This document shows positions 1-6,141 of a DNA stretch of 6,422 nt, piece by piece. Under the pieces are notes generated by a model. That model saw nothing but the letters and a program-made list of their open reading frames with translations. It had not been told where the DNA came from and ran no database searches. Numbering within the stretch: position 1 is the stretch's first letter; each line of letters begins with the position of its first letter. The translations under genes and the position numbers were made by a program. The DNA is from Minisyncoccota bacterium (GTDB taxonomy: Bacteria > Patescibacteriota > Minisyncoccia > Moranbacterales > GCA-2747515), in contig CALHMM010000081.1 of assembly GCA_938034715.1 (NCBI GenBank), forward strand, positions 1 through 6,422, written 5' to 3'.

Positions 1-51
1 AAATACATTTACTGCATAACTAGTACATAGCATACCTGAGTTGTGCTAGAT

Positions 52-80
52 TTGTCAATAAATAAAGCAAGTTATGTAAT
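52..80 (+). promoter_or_regulatory. Candidate sigma70-type promoter P1 of parAB
   Basis: A -35 box TTGTCA (52-57) and a -10 box TGTAAT (75-80) are separated by 17 bp, and each differs from consensus at one base. Transcription would start near 87, leaving a leader of about 22 nt before the parA ATG at 109. A second -10 lies just downstream. Predicted from sequence only. Confidence 0.45.
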
Positions 81-91
81 AGTTTATCTCG

Positions 92-100
92 TGATATACT
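92..100 (+). promoter_or_regulatory. Extended -10 promoter P2 of parAB, near-leaderless
   Basis: TGATATACT is an extended -10 (TG-n-TATACT) with no good -35 at the usual distance. A start about 7 nt downstream falls near 107, only about 2 nt before the parA ATG, so the transcript would be nearly leaderless. An imperfect 13-bp palindrome (93-105, GATATACTGTATC) overlaps the -10 and start region and could be an operator, for example for autoregulation. That last point is inference. Confidence 0.45.
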
Positions 101-108
101 GTATCTAT

Positions 109-879
109 ATGGTAAAAATCATTTCATTTATCAATCAAAAAGGCGGTGTTGGTAAGACAACCAGTGCAATCAATACTGCAAGCTATTTAGCTGAAATGGG
201 GAAATTTGTACTACTTGTTGATCTTGACCCACAAGGAAATGCTACATCAGGACTTGGATTAGGCACAAATACACTCAAGCACACACTCTATAGCGCAATG
301 ACAGGAGGTAGTGATGTGCGTCAGAGCATTATCCGCAGTAATACTGACGGATTGAGTGTAATTCCAGCTACTGCTGATTTAGCAGGAGCAAACATTGAGC
401 TGGTTGACGTAGAACATCGCGAATACAGACTGTACGATGTATTGAAGCAAATTCGTATGGACTATGACTATATCATTATTGACTCGCCACCCAGTCTTGG
501 TTTATTAACGATAAACGGCTTAGTAGCAAGTGATGCTGTCGTCATCCCTGTCCAGGCCGAATATTATGCACTGGAAGGGTTAGGGCAGCTTCTAGAGACT
601 ATTGACTTGGTACGTGATGCCCTACAACCAGAGCTCGAAATTATGGGTGCAGTAATTACGATGTACGACAGACGAAATCGACTGGCAAGACAGGTCGTTA
701 GAGAGATGCGTCAGCATTTTCCGGGTCGCGTTTTCGAGAGTGTTGTACCACGGAGTGTGCGACTCGCTGAAGCGCCAAGTTTTGGGCAGGCAATCTCCAT
801 TTTTGATAGTATGAATAAGGGTGCCAAAGCTTACAAGTCTCTCGCCAAAGAGATCATTGCTCTAGAAGATGAACAATAA
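109..879 (+). CDS. parA: ParA/Soj chromosome-partitioning ATPase
   Basis: This is a 256-residue ParA-family ATPase of the deviant Walker A (MinD/ParA) group. It binds DNA nonspecifically in its ATP form and works with ParB to segregate the chromosome origin. The deviant Walker A KGGVGKTT is at residues 11-18, with signature lysine K11 and P-loop K16. The A' motif DLDPQGNAT is at 38-46, the Walker B-like YIIIDSPPSL at 121-130, and the family segment VPRSVRLAEAPSFG at 213-226. The frame stays open upstream to 43. The ATG at 109 is chosen because it gives the standard MVKIISFINQKGG start and removes a hydrophobic extension with no counterpart in the family. The length is normal for small ParA proteins without an N-terminal HTH. 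No SD precedes the start. parB begins 17 bp downstream, so the two are probably cotranscribed. Confidence 0.97.
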   Translation: MVKIISFINQKGGVGKTTSAINTASYLAEMGKFVLLVDLDPQGNATSGLGLGTNTLKHTLYSAMTGGSDVRQSIIRSNTDGLSVIPATADLAGANIELVDVEHREYRLYDVLKQIRMDYDYIIIDSPPSLGLLTINGLVASDAVVIPVQAEYYALEGLGQLLETIDLVRDALQPELEIMGAVITMYDRRNRLARQVVREMRQHFPGRVFESVVPRSVRLAEAPSFGQAISIFDSMNKGAKAYKSLAKEIIALEDEQ

Positions 880-896
880 GAAATAAAGATATATCT

Positions 897-2027
897 ATGA
901 CTGCAAAGCATGGTCTAGGGAGGGGACTATCATCCTTGATCCCGCAGAAAAAGACAAAGGGTACACAGGATATTGCAATTGAGAGAAAAAACGCGTCGGC
1001 AGAGGCTTCTGGACGTCGTAAGGACTTCGTGCGATCAAGCATCTCCCAGGATATAGAATCTTCAAATCCGCGAAGCTCTAAGTCAGTAGAGACAATTACA
1101 CACAATATAGAAATAGAAAATCCTACACCCAAAAAAAGTGCCAAGCACTCTTCTGCGAAAGAGCATGCAACGCAACCTGATCAATCAGTAGGCCCGAAAT
1201 CAGAAATGAGGATTGAGGCACAAGCCTCACAAATAGAAAAAAAGCAGCTCGCTGTAGTAGGTATAAAAACTGCTGATATCATACCAAACACGCAACAGCC
1301 CCGTGTGTACTTTGACGAAGATCAATTGAATGAACTAGCGCTTTCGATTAAGGAGCACGGCATCATGCAGCCACTGACCGTTGTCAAAAACGGAGAATCC
1401 TATGAGCTCATTGCTGGGGAGCGTCGTCTTCGTGCAGCAAAAATTGCTGGTCTTTTAAAAGTACCAGTAATCATTCGTGGAAAGATGGATGAGCTAAAAA
1501 AGCTAGAGCTTGCAATAATTGAAAATGTCCAAAGACATGATCTTAATGTAGTAGAAGAAGGAAAGTCTTATAAAAAACTTGTGGAGGAGTTTGACCTTAC
1601 ACAAGAAGAAGTTGCAAAAAAAATGGGAAAAAGTAGAAGTGCAATTGCCAACCGCATTCGACTAGCGACACTTCCAGTTGAAATTCAAAGAGCTCTTATA
1701 GAAGGAAAAATTTCAGAAGGTCATGCAAAAGTCATTCTTTCACTGGAAAATAATGAGAAGAGACGAGCACTTTATGAAATGATTATCACTGGAAAATTGA
1801 GTGTGCGCGATGCAGAAAAAGCGCTCAAGGGCACACAGACTGGCACAGTGGTTTCTGCTCACAATCGTGGCTCCAAAACGCCACAGGAAAAACTTCTTGA
1901 GGACCAGTTAGGTGCTTACTTTGGCACAAAAGTAACCGTCAAACAAAAATCAAAAGGCGGCTCATTTATCGTTAACTACTTTTCACAAGATCAGCTAAAA
2001 GAAATGCTTACTAAGCTAAGGCTGTAA
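897..2027 (+). CDS. parB: ParB/Spo0J chromosome-partitioning protein (CTPase clamp)
   Basis: This 376-residue ParB binds parS sites, slides on DNA as a CTP-gated clamp and stimulates ParA. The N-terminal peptide GLGRGLSSLIP (6-16) matches the ParA-stimulating tail of the family. Residues of about 17-118 are a charged, Ser/Lys/Glu-rich linker, probably disordered. The ParB/Srx-like CTP-binding domain follows at about 123-217, with NTQQPR (131-136), the GERRLRA box (174-180) and ENVQRHDLN (209-217). The parS-binding helix-turn-helix is near 234-257 (LTQEEVAKKMGKSRSAIANR). A C-terminal dimerisation region runs from about 330 to 376. The long linker makes it larger than typical chromosomal ParB proteins of around 280-300 residues. 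The ATG at 897 is fixed by the conserved N-terminus, and no clear SD precedes it. The gene follows parA in the usual order. No parS was found in the window. Confidence 0.97.
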   Translation: MTAKHGLGRGLSSLIPQKKTKGTQDIAIERKNASAEASGRRKDFVRSSISQDIESSNPRSSKSVETITHNIEIENPTPKKSAKHSSAKEHATQPDQSVGPKSEMRIEAQASQIEKKQLAVVGIKTADIIPNTQQPRVYFDEDQLNELALSIKEHGIMQPLTVVKNGESYELIAGERRLRAAKIAGLLKVPVIIRGKMDELKKLELAIIENVQRHDLNVVEEGKSYKKLVEEFDLTQEEVAKKMGKSRSAIANRIRLATLPVEIQRALIEGKISEGHAKVILSLENNEKRRALYEMIITGKLSVRDAEKALKGTQTGTVVSAHNRGSKTPQEKLLEDQLGAYFGTKVTVKQKSKGGSFIVNYFSQDQLKEMLTKLRL

Positions 2028-2049
2028 AAGATCGATACAATATTTATAG

Positions 2050-2077
2050 AAAAAAACGTTTGATGATTGAGAGTCAT
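2050..2077 (-). terminator. Weak candidate terminator for rel
   Basis: Read on the minus strand after the rel stop, a 5-bp stem with one G-T pair and a 5-nt loop (2077-2063) is followed, after about six bases, by a run of seven T (2056-2050). The stem is short and AT-rich and sits too far from the T run for a convincing intrinsic terminator. On the plus strand nothing better follows parB. The 58-bp convergent gap contains no other recognisable element. Confidence 0.2.
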
Positions 2078-2085
2078 AGGCAATT

Positions 2086-3588
2086 TTAATCTTCTTTATT
2101 TTCTTTACGTATAGAAGTTTTTGCATGAGAAGTTTTTACAAATGAAAGCCATGTTGTATTTGGCTTTACTCTATTTTTATCAGTCACGATCTCTATAACC
2201 TGTCCATTTGAGACAGTTGTGTCTAGTGAAGCCATTTTGCCATCAATACGAGCACCAACTGCAGTATTGCCGATATCAGTATGAATAGCATATGCAAAAT
2301 CAACGACGCTTGCGCCCTCAGGCAGTTCAATTACGTCACCTTTTGGCGTGAAAGCAAAGATGTGATTTTTTAGAAAATCAACCTTAAGACCTTCCATGAA
2401 TTCGTTCGGATTATTACCCAGCTCTTTCTGCCATTCCCGCAACTGCTTGGCCCATTTTACCTCACGCGAGAATTCATCGTTTTTTCGACGCGGGTCGAGG
2501 TAGGCGCGCCAACTTTTATTCTTGCGCTCTTCATAGAGCCAGTGTGCTGCAATACCGAGCTCAGCCTCATCGTGCATTTGTTGTGTTCGGATTTGAATTT
2601 CAAGAATTTGTCCTTCTGGGCCAAAAATTGTTGTATGAAGTGATTGGTAGCCGTTAGGTTTGGGTAGTGAAATATAATCTTTGATTCGACCAACCATGGG
2701 ACGGTATTCTCTGTGAATCACACCAAGTGCCTCATAACATGATGTAACATCTGGCACGACGATACGAACCGCAATAATGTCAAAAACCCGATTGACATCA
2801 CCGCCATGCTTTTTTATCTTGAGAAAGAGACTATGAATTGCCTTTGCACGTCCGTGTACGTCGTAGTATTTAATATGTTTTTTCCTAAGAAGCAATTTAA
2901 TTTCTCCGATAGCTCTCTCTAGGTAAGCGCTTTTTTTGCTGACCATTTCACTACTAATTCTTTTGGTCTCATGGTAGTTTTCTGGATCAAGATATTTAAA
3001 GGAATTTTCAGCTAGTGCAGCACGTATTTCTCCAATGCCTAAACGATTCGCAATAGGTACATAGATTTCCATTGTTTCATTTGCAATGCGTTTTTGTTTA
3101 TCAAGCCGCAGATGCTCAAGAGTTCGCATATTATGTAGTCGATCCGCAAGTTTAATGATCACTGTTCGTATATCTTCGCCCATCGCAAGAAACATTCGTC
3201 TCCAGTTTTCTAGCTTGTAGTCTTGTGCCTCGTCACGTAGTTTCATTTTGCCAAGTTTTGTGATGCCCTCTATCATACGTGCTATATCGGTACCAAATTC
3301 CTTTTCTATAGTTTCAAGAGTGTATTCTGTGTCCTCGGGGACATCGTGAAGTAGTCCTGCAGCCACTGTACGGTAGTCCATTCCAATTCCAGCGAGAATT
3401 TCTGCAGTTGCTAAGCAATGTTGTATGTATGGAGCACCACTTGCACGCACCTGACCTTCATGAGCCTTACTAGCTAAAACAAATGCCTGACTTAAGAGTC
3501 TTTTACTGGAGGAGCTAGGAGCAATAGGAAAAGCTTCAAAGACATCTTTGAGAGTACGTTCCTGATTGGTTTTTTTAGGTAGAGGCAT
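2086..3588 (-). CDS. rel: Short Rel/SpoT-type (p)ppGpp synthetase/hydrolase
   Basis: This is a 500-residue RSH enzyme that makes (p)ppGpp from ATP and GTP/GDP and hydrolyses it, acting in the cytoplasm in the stringent response. The HD hydrolase domain (about 30-190) keeps R48, H57, HDVPED (81-86) and the DRLHNMRT motif (149-156). The synthetase domain (about 240-352) keeps GRAKAIHS (246-253), the likely catalytic D270, RIKD (301-304), PNGYQSLHTT (311-320) and LEIQIRT (329-335). The RxKD form is typical of bifunctional Rel rather than of synthetase-only RelA. A TGS domain follows (about 409-470, with FAYAIHT and a His at 436 that probably matches the tRNA-CCA-binding His). The protein ends just after WLSFVKTSHAKTSIRK, so the helical, zinc-finger/RRM and ACT regions of full Rel (about 700-750 residues) are missing. 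No continuation is visible in frame past the stop. It is convergent with parB and divergent from dus, and has no SD. Confidence 0.95.
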   Translation of the reverse strand: MPLPKKTNQERTLKDVFEAFPIAPSSSSKRLLSQAFVLASKAHEGQVRASGAPYIQHCLATAEILAGIGMDYRTVAAGLLHDVPEDTEYTLETIEKEFGTDIARMIEGITKLGKMKLRDEAQDYKLENWRRMFLAMGEDIRTVIIKLADRLHNMRTLEHLRLDKQKRIANETMEIYVPIANRLGIGEIRAALAENSFKYLDPENYHETKRISSEMVSKKSAYLERAIGEIKLLLRKKHIKYYDVHGRAKAIHSLFLKIKKHGGDVNRVFDIIAVRIVVPDVTSCYEALGVIHREYRPMVGRIKDYISLPKPNGYQSLHTTIFGPEGQILEIQIRTQQMHDEAELGIAAHWLYEERKNKSWRAYLDPRRKNDEFSREVKWAKQLREWQKELGNNPNEFMEGLKVDFLKNHIFAFTPKGDVIELPEGASVVDFAYAIHTDIGNTAVGARIDGKMASLDTTVSNGQVIEIVTDKNRVKPNTTWLSFVKTSHAKTSIRKENKED

Positions 3589-3606
3589 AGTATTGTTTGT
3601 ACTCTA

Positions 3607-3635
3607 ACTATAGTGCTTCTATGGTTTTTTTACAA
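3607..3635 (-). promoter_or_regulatory. Promoter of rel
   Basis: On the minus strand a -35-like TTGTAA (3635-3630) and a -10 TATAGT (3612-3607) are separated by 17 bp. Transcription would begin near 3600, about 12 nt before the rel ATG at 3588, leaving a leader too short for a normal SD. The -10 lies in the palindrome ACTATAGT (3607-3614), so the same hexamer also reads on the plus strand (3609-3614). Confidence 0.5.
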
Positions 3636-3653
3636 ATTATATGTCGAAATTCT

Positions 3654-3678
3654 GGAGGTGATCTAAGTAGTCATGTAA
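3654..3678 (+). other. Orphan strong Shine-Dalgarno-like site before an ATG-TAA
   Basis: GGAGGTGATC (3654-3663) is fully complementary to the usual 3' end of bacterial 16S rRNA. Nine bases later comes ATG (3673-3675), followed at once by the stop TAA (3676-3678). No credible reading frame starts here. It is the best SD-like sequence I noticed near any start codon, while all the real genes lack one. It may be chance, a start-stop element, or a ribosome-contact site in a noncoding or leader transcript. Confidence 0.3.
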
Positions 3679-3756
3679 AAATCAGAAAACGATGTTTAGC
3701 AAAGAGCATGTCTGCAGTTGAGGCTCAAAATGATAAAATGTATTTTCAGGCGCAGA

Positions 3757-3778
3757 CTTTGCATATTCTTTGCATATT
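3757..3778. repeat. Perfect tandem 11-bp repeat upstream of dus promoter
   Basis: CTTTGCATATT occurs twice back to back (3757-3767 and 3768-3778). The unit is close to one DNA helical turn, so both copies face the same side of the helix. Relative to the predicted dus transcription start near 3816 it spans about -59 to -38, where activator sites or UP elements often lie. A regulatory role is inference. Confidence 0.5.
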
Positions 3779-3800
3779 AATGTCATTTTTTATAAAAAAA

Positions 3801-3809
3801 TGCTATAGT
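3801..3809 (+). promoter_or_regulatory. Extended -10 promoter of the dus operon
   Basis: TGCTATAGT is an extended -10 (TG-n-TATAGT) with no consensus -35 at the expected 3781-3786 (TGTCAT). Predicted transcription start is near 3816, giving a leader of about 20 nt to the dus ATG at 3836. The leader contains TCTGCA twice (3814-3819, 3828-3833) and no SD. Confidence 0.55.
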
Positions 3810-3835
3810 AATATCTGCATTAAATTTTCTGCAAT

Positions 3836-4858
3836 ATGATCAAAGGATTCTGGGAAAATGTAAACAAGCCATTTTTTGTCTTAGCGCCAATGGAGGATGT
3901 TACAGACGTAGCTTTTCGCGCTATGTTTGCCAAACATAGTGCTCATCATTGTGATGCATTGTGGACTGAATTTACTGCTGCAGATGCGCTGAGCCATCCA
4001 GATGGGCGCAATCGTGTAGATCACCGCTTACGGTTCGATGCAAATACGCAGAGACCAATAGTAGCACAGATTTTTGGCTCCCAACCAAAAAATATCCAAA
4101 CAGCCAGTGCTCTGTGTGCGGACAGAGGTTTTGATGGAATAGATCTCAACATGGGTTGTCCAGTCAAAAAAATTGAAGGCGCTGGGTCTTGTGCTGGGCT
4201 CATCAAAACGCCAGATTTAGCCGTACAAACAGTCATAGCTGCAAGGCGCGGAGCAGGTGATGTTCCCGTAAGTGTGAAAACACGCATTGGATATAATGAC
4301 ATCGACATTGACGGGTGGATCGGCCGAATGTTAGAGCAGAAGCTTCCAGTTCTTGTAGTACATTTGCGGACAAAAAAAGAAATGAGTGACGTCCCTGCAC
4401 ATTGGGAGCTGATGCCACAGATCATTGCATTGCGTGACAAAATTTCACCTGAGACACTTATCGTCGGAAATGGAGACATACAGAGTATGAAGCAAGCTCG
4501 AGAAAAGGTTGGAGAATTTGGGTGTGATGGAATAATGATAGGTAGGGGCGCATTTGGAAATCCATGGTTTTTCCGTGAAGATTATACACCTAGTGTGCAG
4601 GAAAGACTACGTACGTTAGTAGAGCACACACATTTTTTTGAGAAAGAATTTCTCATAAAGCCTAGTGAGACAGATGATGACTGGCATAAAATCAAGAATT
4701 TTGCCATAATGAAAAAACACTTCAAAGCTTATGCAAATGGCTTTGACGGCGCAGGCGCTTTACGAACAAGACTCATGGAAGCTCAAAATGCTGACGAAGT
4801 AAGTAGTGCCGTAGAACAATTTCTCCAGAATTTTTCAAATCAAAAAAATACTTTTTAG
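3836..4858 (+). CDS. dus: tRNA-dihydrouridine synthase (Dus family)
   Basis: This is a 340-residue FMN- and NADPH-dependent enzyme that reduces specific uridines of tRNA to dihydrouridine. The TIM-barrel domain shows APMEDVTD (17-24, flavin site), VAQIFGSQP (76-84), GIDLNMGCPVKKI (101-113) with the catalytic C108, VSVKTRIGY (145-153) with the likely FMN-contacting K148, HLRTKKEMS (176-184, in place of the common HGRT), VGNGDI (210-215) and DGIMIGRGAFGNPWFF (231-246). A helical C-terminal domain, which contacts tRNA in this family, follows from about 255. Length is normal. The site specificity (DusA, B or C class) cannot be decided from motifs, although the spacing is nearest DusB. The start gives the typical FWENVNKPFFVLAPM N-terminus. 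The ATGA at the start overlaps the stop of a spurious upstream frame. A small membrane-peptide gene begins 9 bp after the stop. Confidence 0.95.
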   Translation: MIKGFWENVNKPFFVLAPMEDVTDVAFRAMFAKHSAHHCDALWTEFTAADALSHPDGRNRVDHRLRFDANTQRPIVAQIFGSQPKNIQTASALCADRGFDGIDLNMGCPVKKIEGAGSCAGLIKTPDLAVQTVIAARRGAGDVPVSVKTRIGYNDIDIDGWIGRMLEQKLPVLVVHLRTKKEMSDVPAHWELMPQIIALRDKISPETLIVGNGDIQSMKQAREKVGEFGCDGIMIGRGAFGNPWFFREDYTPSVQERLRTLVEHTHFFEKEFLIKPSETDDDWHKIKNFAIMKKHFKAYANGFDGAGALRTRLMEAQNADEVSSAVEQFLQNFSNQKNTF

Positions 4859-4867
4859 AATAGTATT

Positions 4868-4987
4868 ATGCGTTATTTCATCAAGTTTATTATATATTTA
4901 GTAGTTTTTCTCATTATCCTCACATTGATGTGGGATCTTTTTCTCGGAGAGTCAATCTTCGAAAGCTTATTTGAAAACAAACAATAA
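4868..4987 (+). CDS. Small single-pass membrane peptide, unknown function
   Basis: This 39-residue reading frame starts MRYFIKFIIYLVVFLIILTL and ends in SLFENKQ. Residues of about 4-21 form one hydrophobic segment, with R2 and K6 at the N-terminal side and an acidic tail (D23, E28, E32, E36), so it would sit as a single membrane helix. It fits exactly between dus (9 bp) and mnmA (27 bp) on the same strand and overlaps neither. That position, together with the charge asymmetry, supports a real gene. No SD is present, as for its neighbours. I recognise no family. It could also be a chance frame in AT-rich spacer, since short AT-rich frames easily encode hydrophobic residues. Confidence 0.5.
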   Translation: MRYFIKFIIYLVVFLIILTLMWDLFLGESIFESLFENKQ

Positions 4988-5014
4988 TAGATTACACAGC
5001 TTACTTAAATAACT

Positions 5015-6088
5015 ATGAAAATTGCAATGCTGCTTTCTGGTGGCGTCGATAGTTCCGTTGCTCTTGCTCTACTGAAAGAACAAGGACATGATATAACGGC
5101 ATTCTATCTAAAGATTTGGCTTGAAGATGAGATGTCGTATTTGGGTAGCTGCCCATGGGAAGAAGACTTATCATATGCCAGAGCTGTATGTGAAAAGTTA
5201 TCTGTTCCACTGGAAGTTGTTCCATTGCAAAAAGAATATCATGATTTGGTAGTTTCATACACCATAGATTCTGTAGAAAAAGGTTTTACGCCAAATCCAG
5301 ACATCTTGTGTAATTCTCAAGTCAAGTTTGGAGCCTTTGTTGATGCTTATGGCCAGGCTTATCAGGGCATTGCCACAGGGCACTATGCAAGAACCCAGAG
5401 ATCCAAAACGGGTCAAAAACAATTATTCCAGGCGCCAGATCCAATAAAGGATCAAACGTATTTTCTATCAATGATGAAATCTCATCAGTTCGAAAAGGCA
5501 ATTTTCCCTCTAGGGTCGCTACATAAAAATGAAGTTCGCTCACTAGCGCAGTCAATGGATCTTCCAACAGCAAAACGTAAGGATTCTCAGGGAATTTGTT
5601 TTCTCGGTAAGATTTCATTTTCAGACTTTATTAAGCATCATCTAGGCGTAAAACAGGGAGAATTTATAGAAAAAGAAACAGGCAAAGTGCTCGGCCTTCA
5701 TGAGGGATACTATTTCTATACAATTGGTCAGAGGCGAGGTGTCGAGGTAAATAACGGTCCTTGGTATGTCGTGGGTAAAGATGTTAGTTCAAATCAAGTC
5801 TTTCTCTCTCATGGCTTTGGAGGTAAAGATTACAGCAGAGACTTCTTTACTGTAAGTGATTTAAATTGGATTGGGGGTGACGAGCAACAGTTAAAGTCAC
5901 TGATTAAAAAAGTGAAGTTACGGCACGGGCCAGGATTCTATGATGTGAGAGATTTTTCAAAGACAATATTGAATGATAATGAAGCTTATGAAGTGCGTAT
6001 TAATGAAGTGGATCGCAGTGTGACTCCTGGACAATATGCGGTGTTCTATTCAGAGCAAAACCAATGCTTGGGCGCAGCAATAATATAG
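5015..6088 (+). CDS. mnmA: tRNA-specific 2-thiouridylase MnmA
   Basis: This 357-residue enzyme adenylates and thiolates U34 in the anticodon of tRNA-Lys, -Glu and -Gln to give s2U, using sulfur delivered as a persulfide. The N-type ATP pyrophosphatase domain starts with the PP-loop LSGGVDSSVA (7-16). The segment CPWEEDLSYARAVCEKL (46-62) is typical of the family. The two catalytic cysteines are C99 (in NPDILCN, 94-100) and C195 (in SQGICFLG, 191-198). TGHYAR (121-126), DQTYFLS (146-152) and YTIGQRRG (235-242) are also present, and the C-terminal beta-barrel ends with VTPGQYAVFY (336-345). Length is that of complete bacterial MnmA proteins and nothing is missing. The start MKIAMLLSGG is standard. 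No SD and no clear promoter of its own are seen, so it is probably transcribed with dus and the small membrane peptide. The sulfur donor genes are not in this window. Confidence 0.97.
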   Translation: MKIAMLLSGGVDSSVALALLKEQGHDITAFYLKIWLEDEMSYLGSCPWEEDLSYARAVCEKLSVPLEVVPLQKEYHDLVVSYTIDSVEKGFTPNPDILCNSQVKFGAFVDAYGQAYQGIATGHYARTQRSKTGQKQLFQAPDPIKDQTYFLSMMKSHQFEKAIFPLGSLHKNEVRSLAQSMDLPTAKRKDSQGICFLGKISFSDFIKHHLGVKQGEFIEKETGKVLGLHEGYYFYTIGQRRGVEVNNGPWYVVGKDVSSNQVFLSHGFGGKDYSRDFFTVSDLNWIGGDEQQLKSLIKKVKLRHGPGFYDVRDFSKTILNDNEAYEVRINEVDRSVTPGQYAVFYSEQNQCLGAAII

Positions 6089-6132
6089 TAAAGCATTTGT
6101 AGCAAAAACGCTCCTAAATATTATTGAAAATG

Positions 6133-6141
6133 TGTTATAGT
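6133..6141 (+). promoter_or_regulatory. Extended -10 promoter of the lysine-rich gene
   Basis: TGTTATAGT matches the dus promoter box in all but the spacer base (TG-n-TATAGT). There is no good -35. Predicted start near 6148 leaves an A-rich leader of about 23 nt before the ATG at 6171, with no SD. No strong terminator separates it from mnmA: only a weak interrupted stem (6095-6119) with no T run follows the mnmA stop. Confidence 0.5.

Noticed and set aside
43..108. Upstream extension of parA with a hydrophobic, signal-like segment
   Set aside because: It has no counterpart in ParA proteins, overlaps both promoter candidates, and the ATG at 109 gives the standard N-terminus.
854..1144. Minus-strand frame of 96 codons
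   Set aside because: It lies antisense to the start of parB, whose frame carries clear family motifs.
1..2085. parS site near parAB
   Set aside because: I scanned for a TGTTTCACGTGAAACA-like palindrome and found no CACGTG core or close variant.
2457..2693. Second minus-strand frame of 78 codons
   Set aside because: It is an alternative frame within rel on the same strand, in a region where the Rel frame is highly conserved.
3718..3728. Short palindrome TTGAGGCTCAA as an operator
   Set aside because: Five-base arms around one base are common by chance. It lies about 90 bp upstream of the dus start site and is not repeated nearby.
3597..3839. An 80-codon plus-strand frame between rel and dus
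   Set aside because: It begins with TTG inside the rel promoter, runs through the tandem repeat and the dus promoter, resembles no family I know and has a composition like AT-rich noncoding DNA. Only the coincidence of its ATG at 3621 with a possible transcription start kept it in the findings.
4021..4479. Minus-strand frames of 152 and 61 codons inside dus
   Set aside because: They are antisense to the catalytic part of Dus and have no recognisable motif.
5013..5618. Minus-strand frames of 81 and 98 codons inside mnmA
   Set aside because: They are antisense to the MnmA PP-loop and catalytic regions and are explained as shadows.
6089..6132. Intrinsic terminator after mnmA
   Set aside because: Only an interrupted stem (ATTT 6095-6098 with AAAT 6116-6119, plus AGC/GCT inside) is possible, and no T run follows it.
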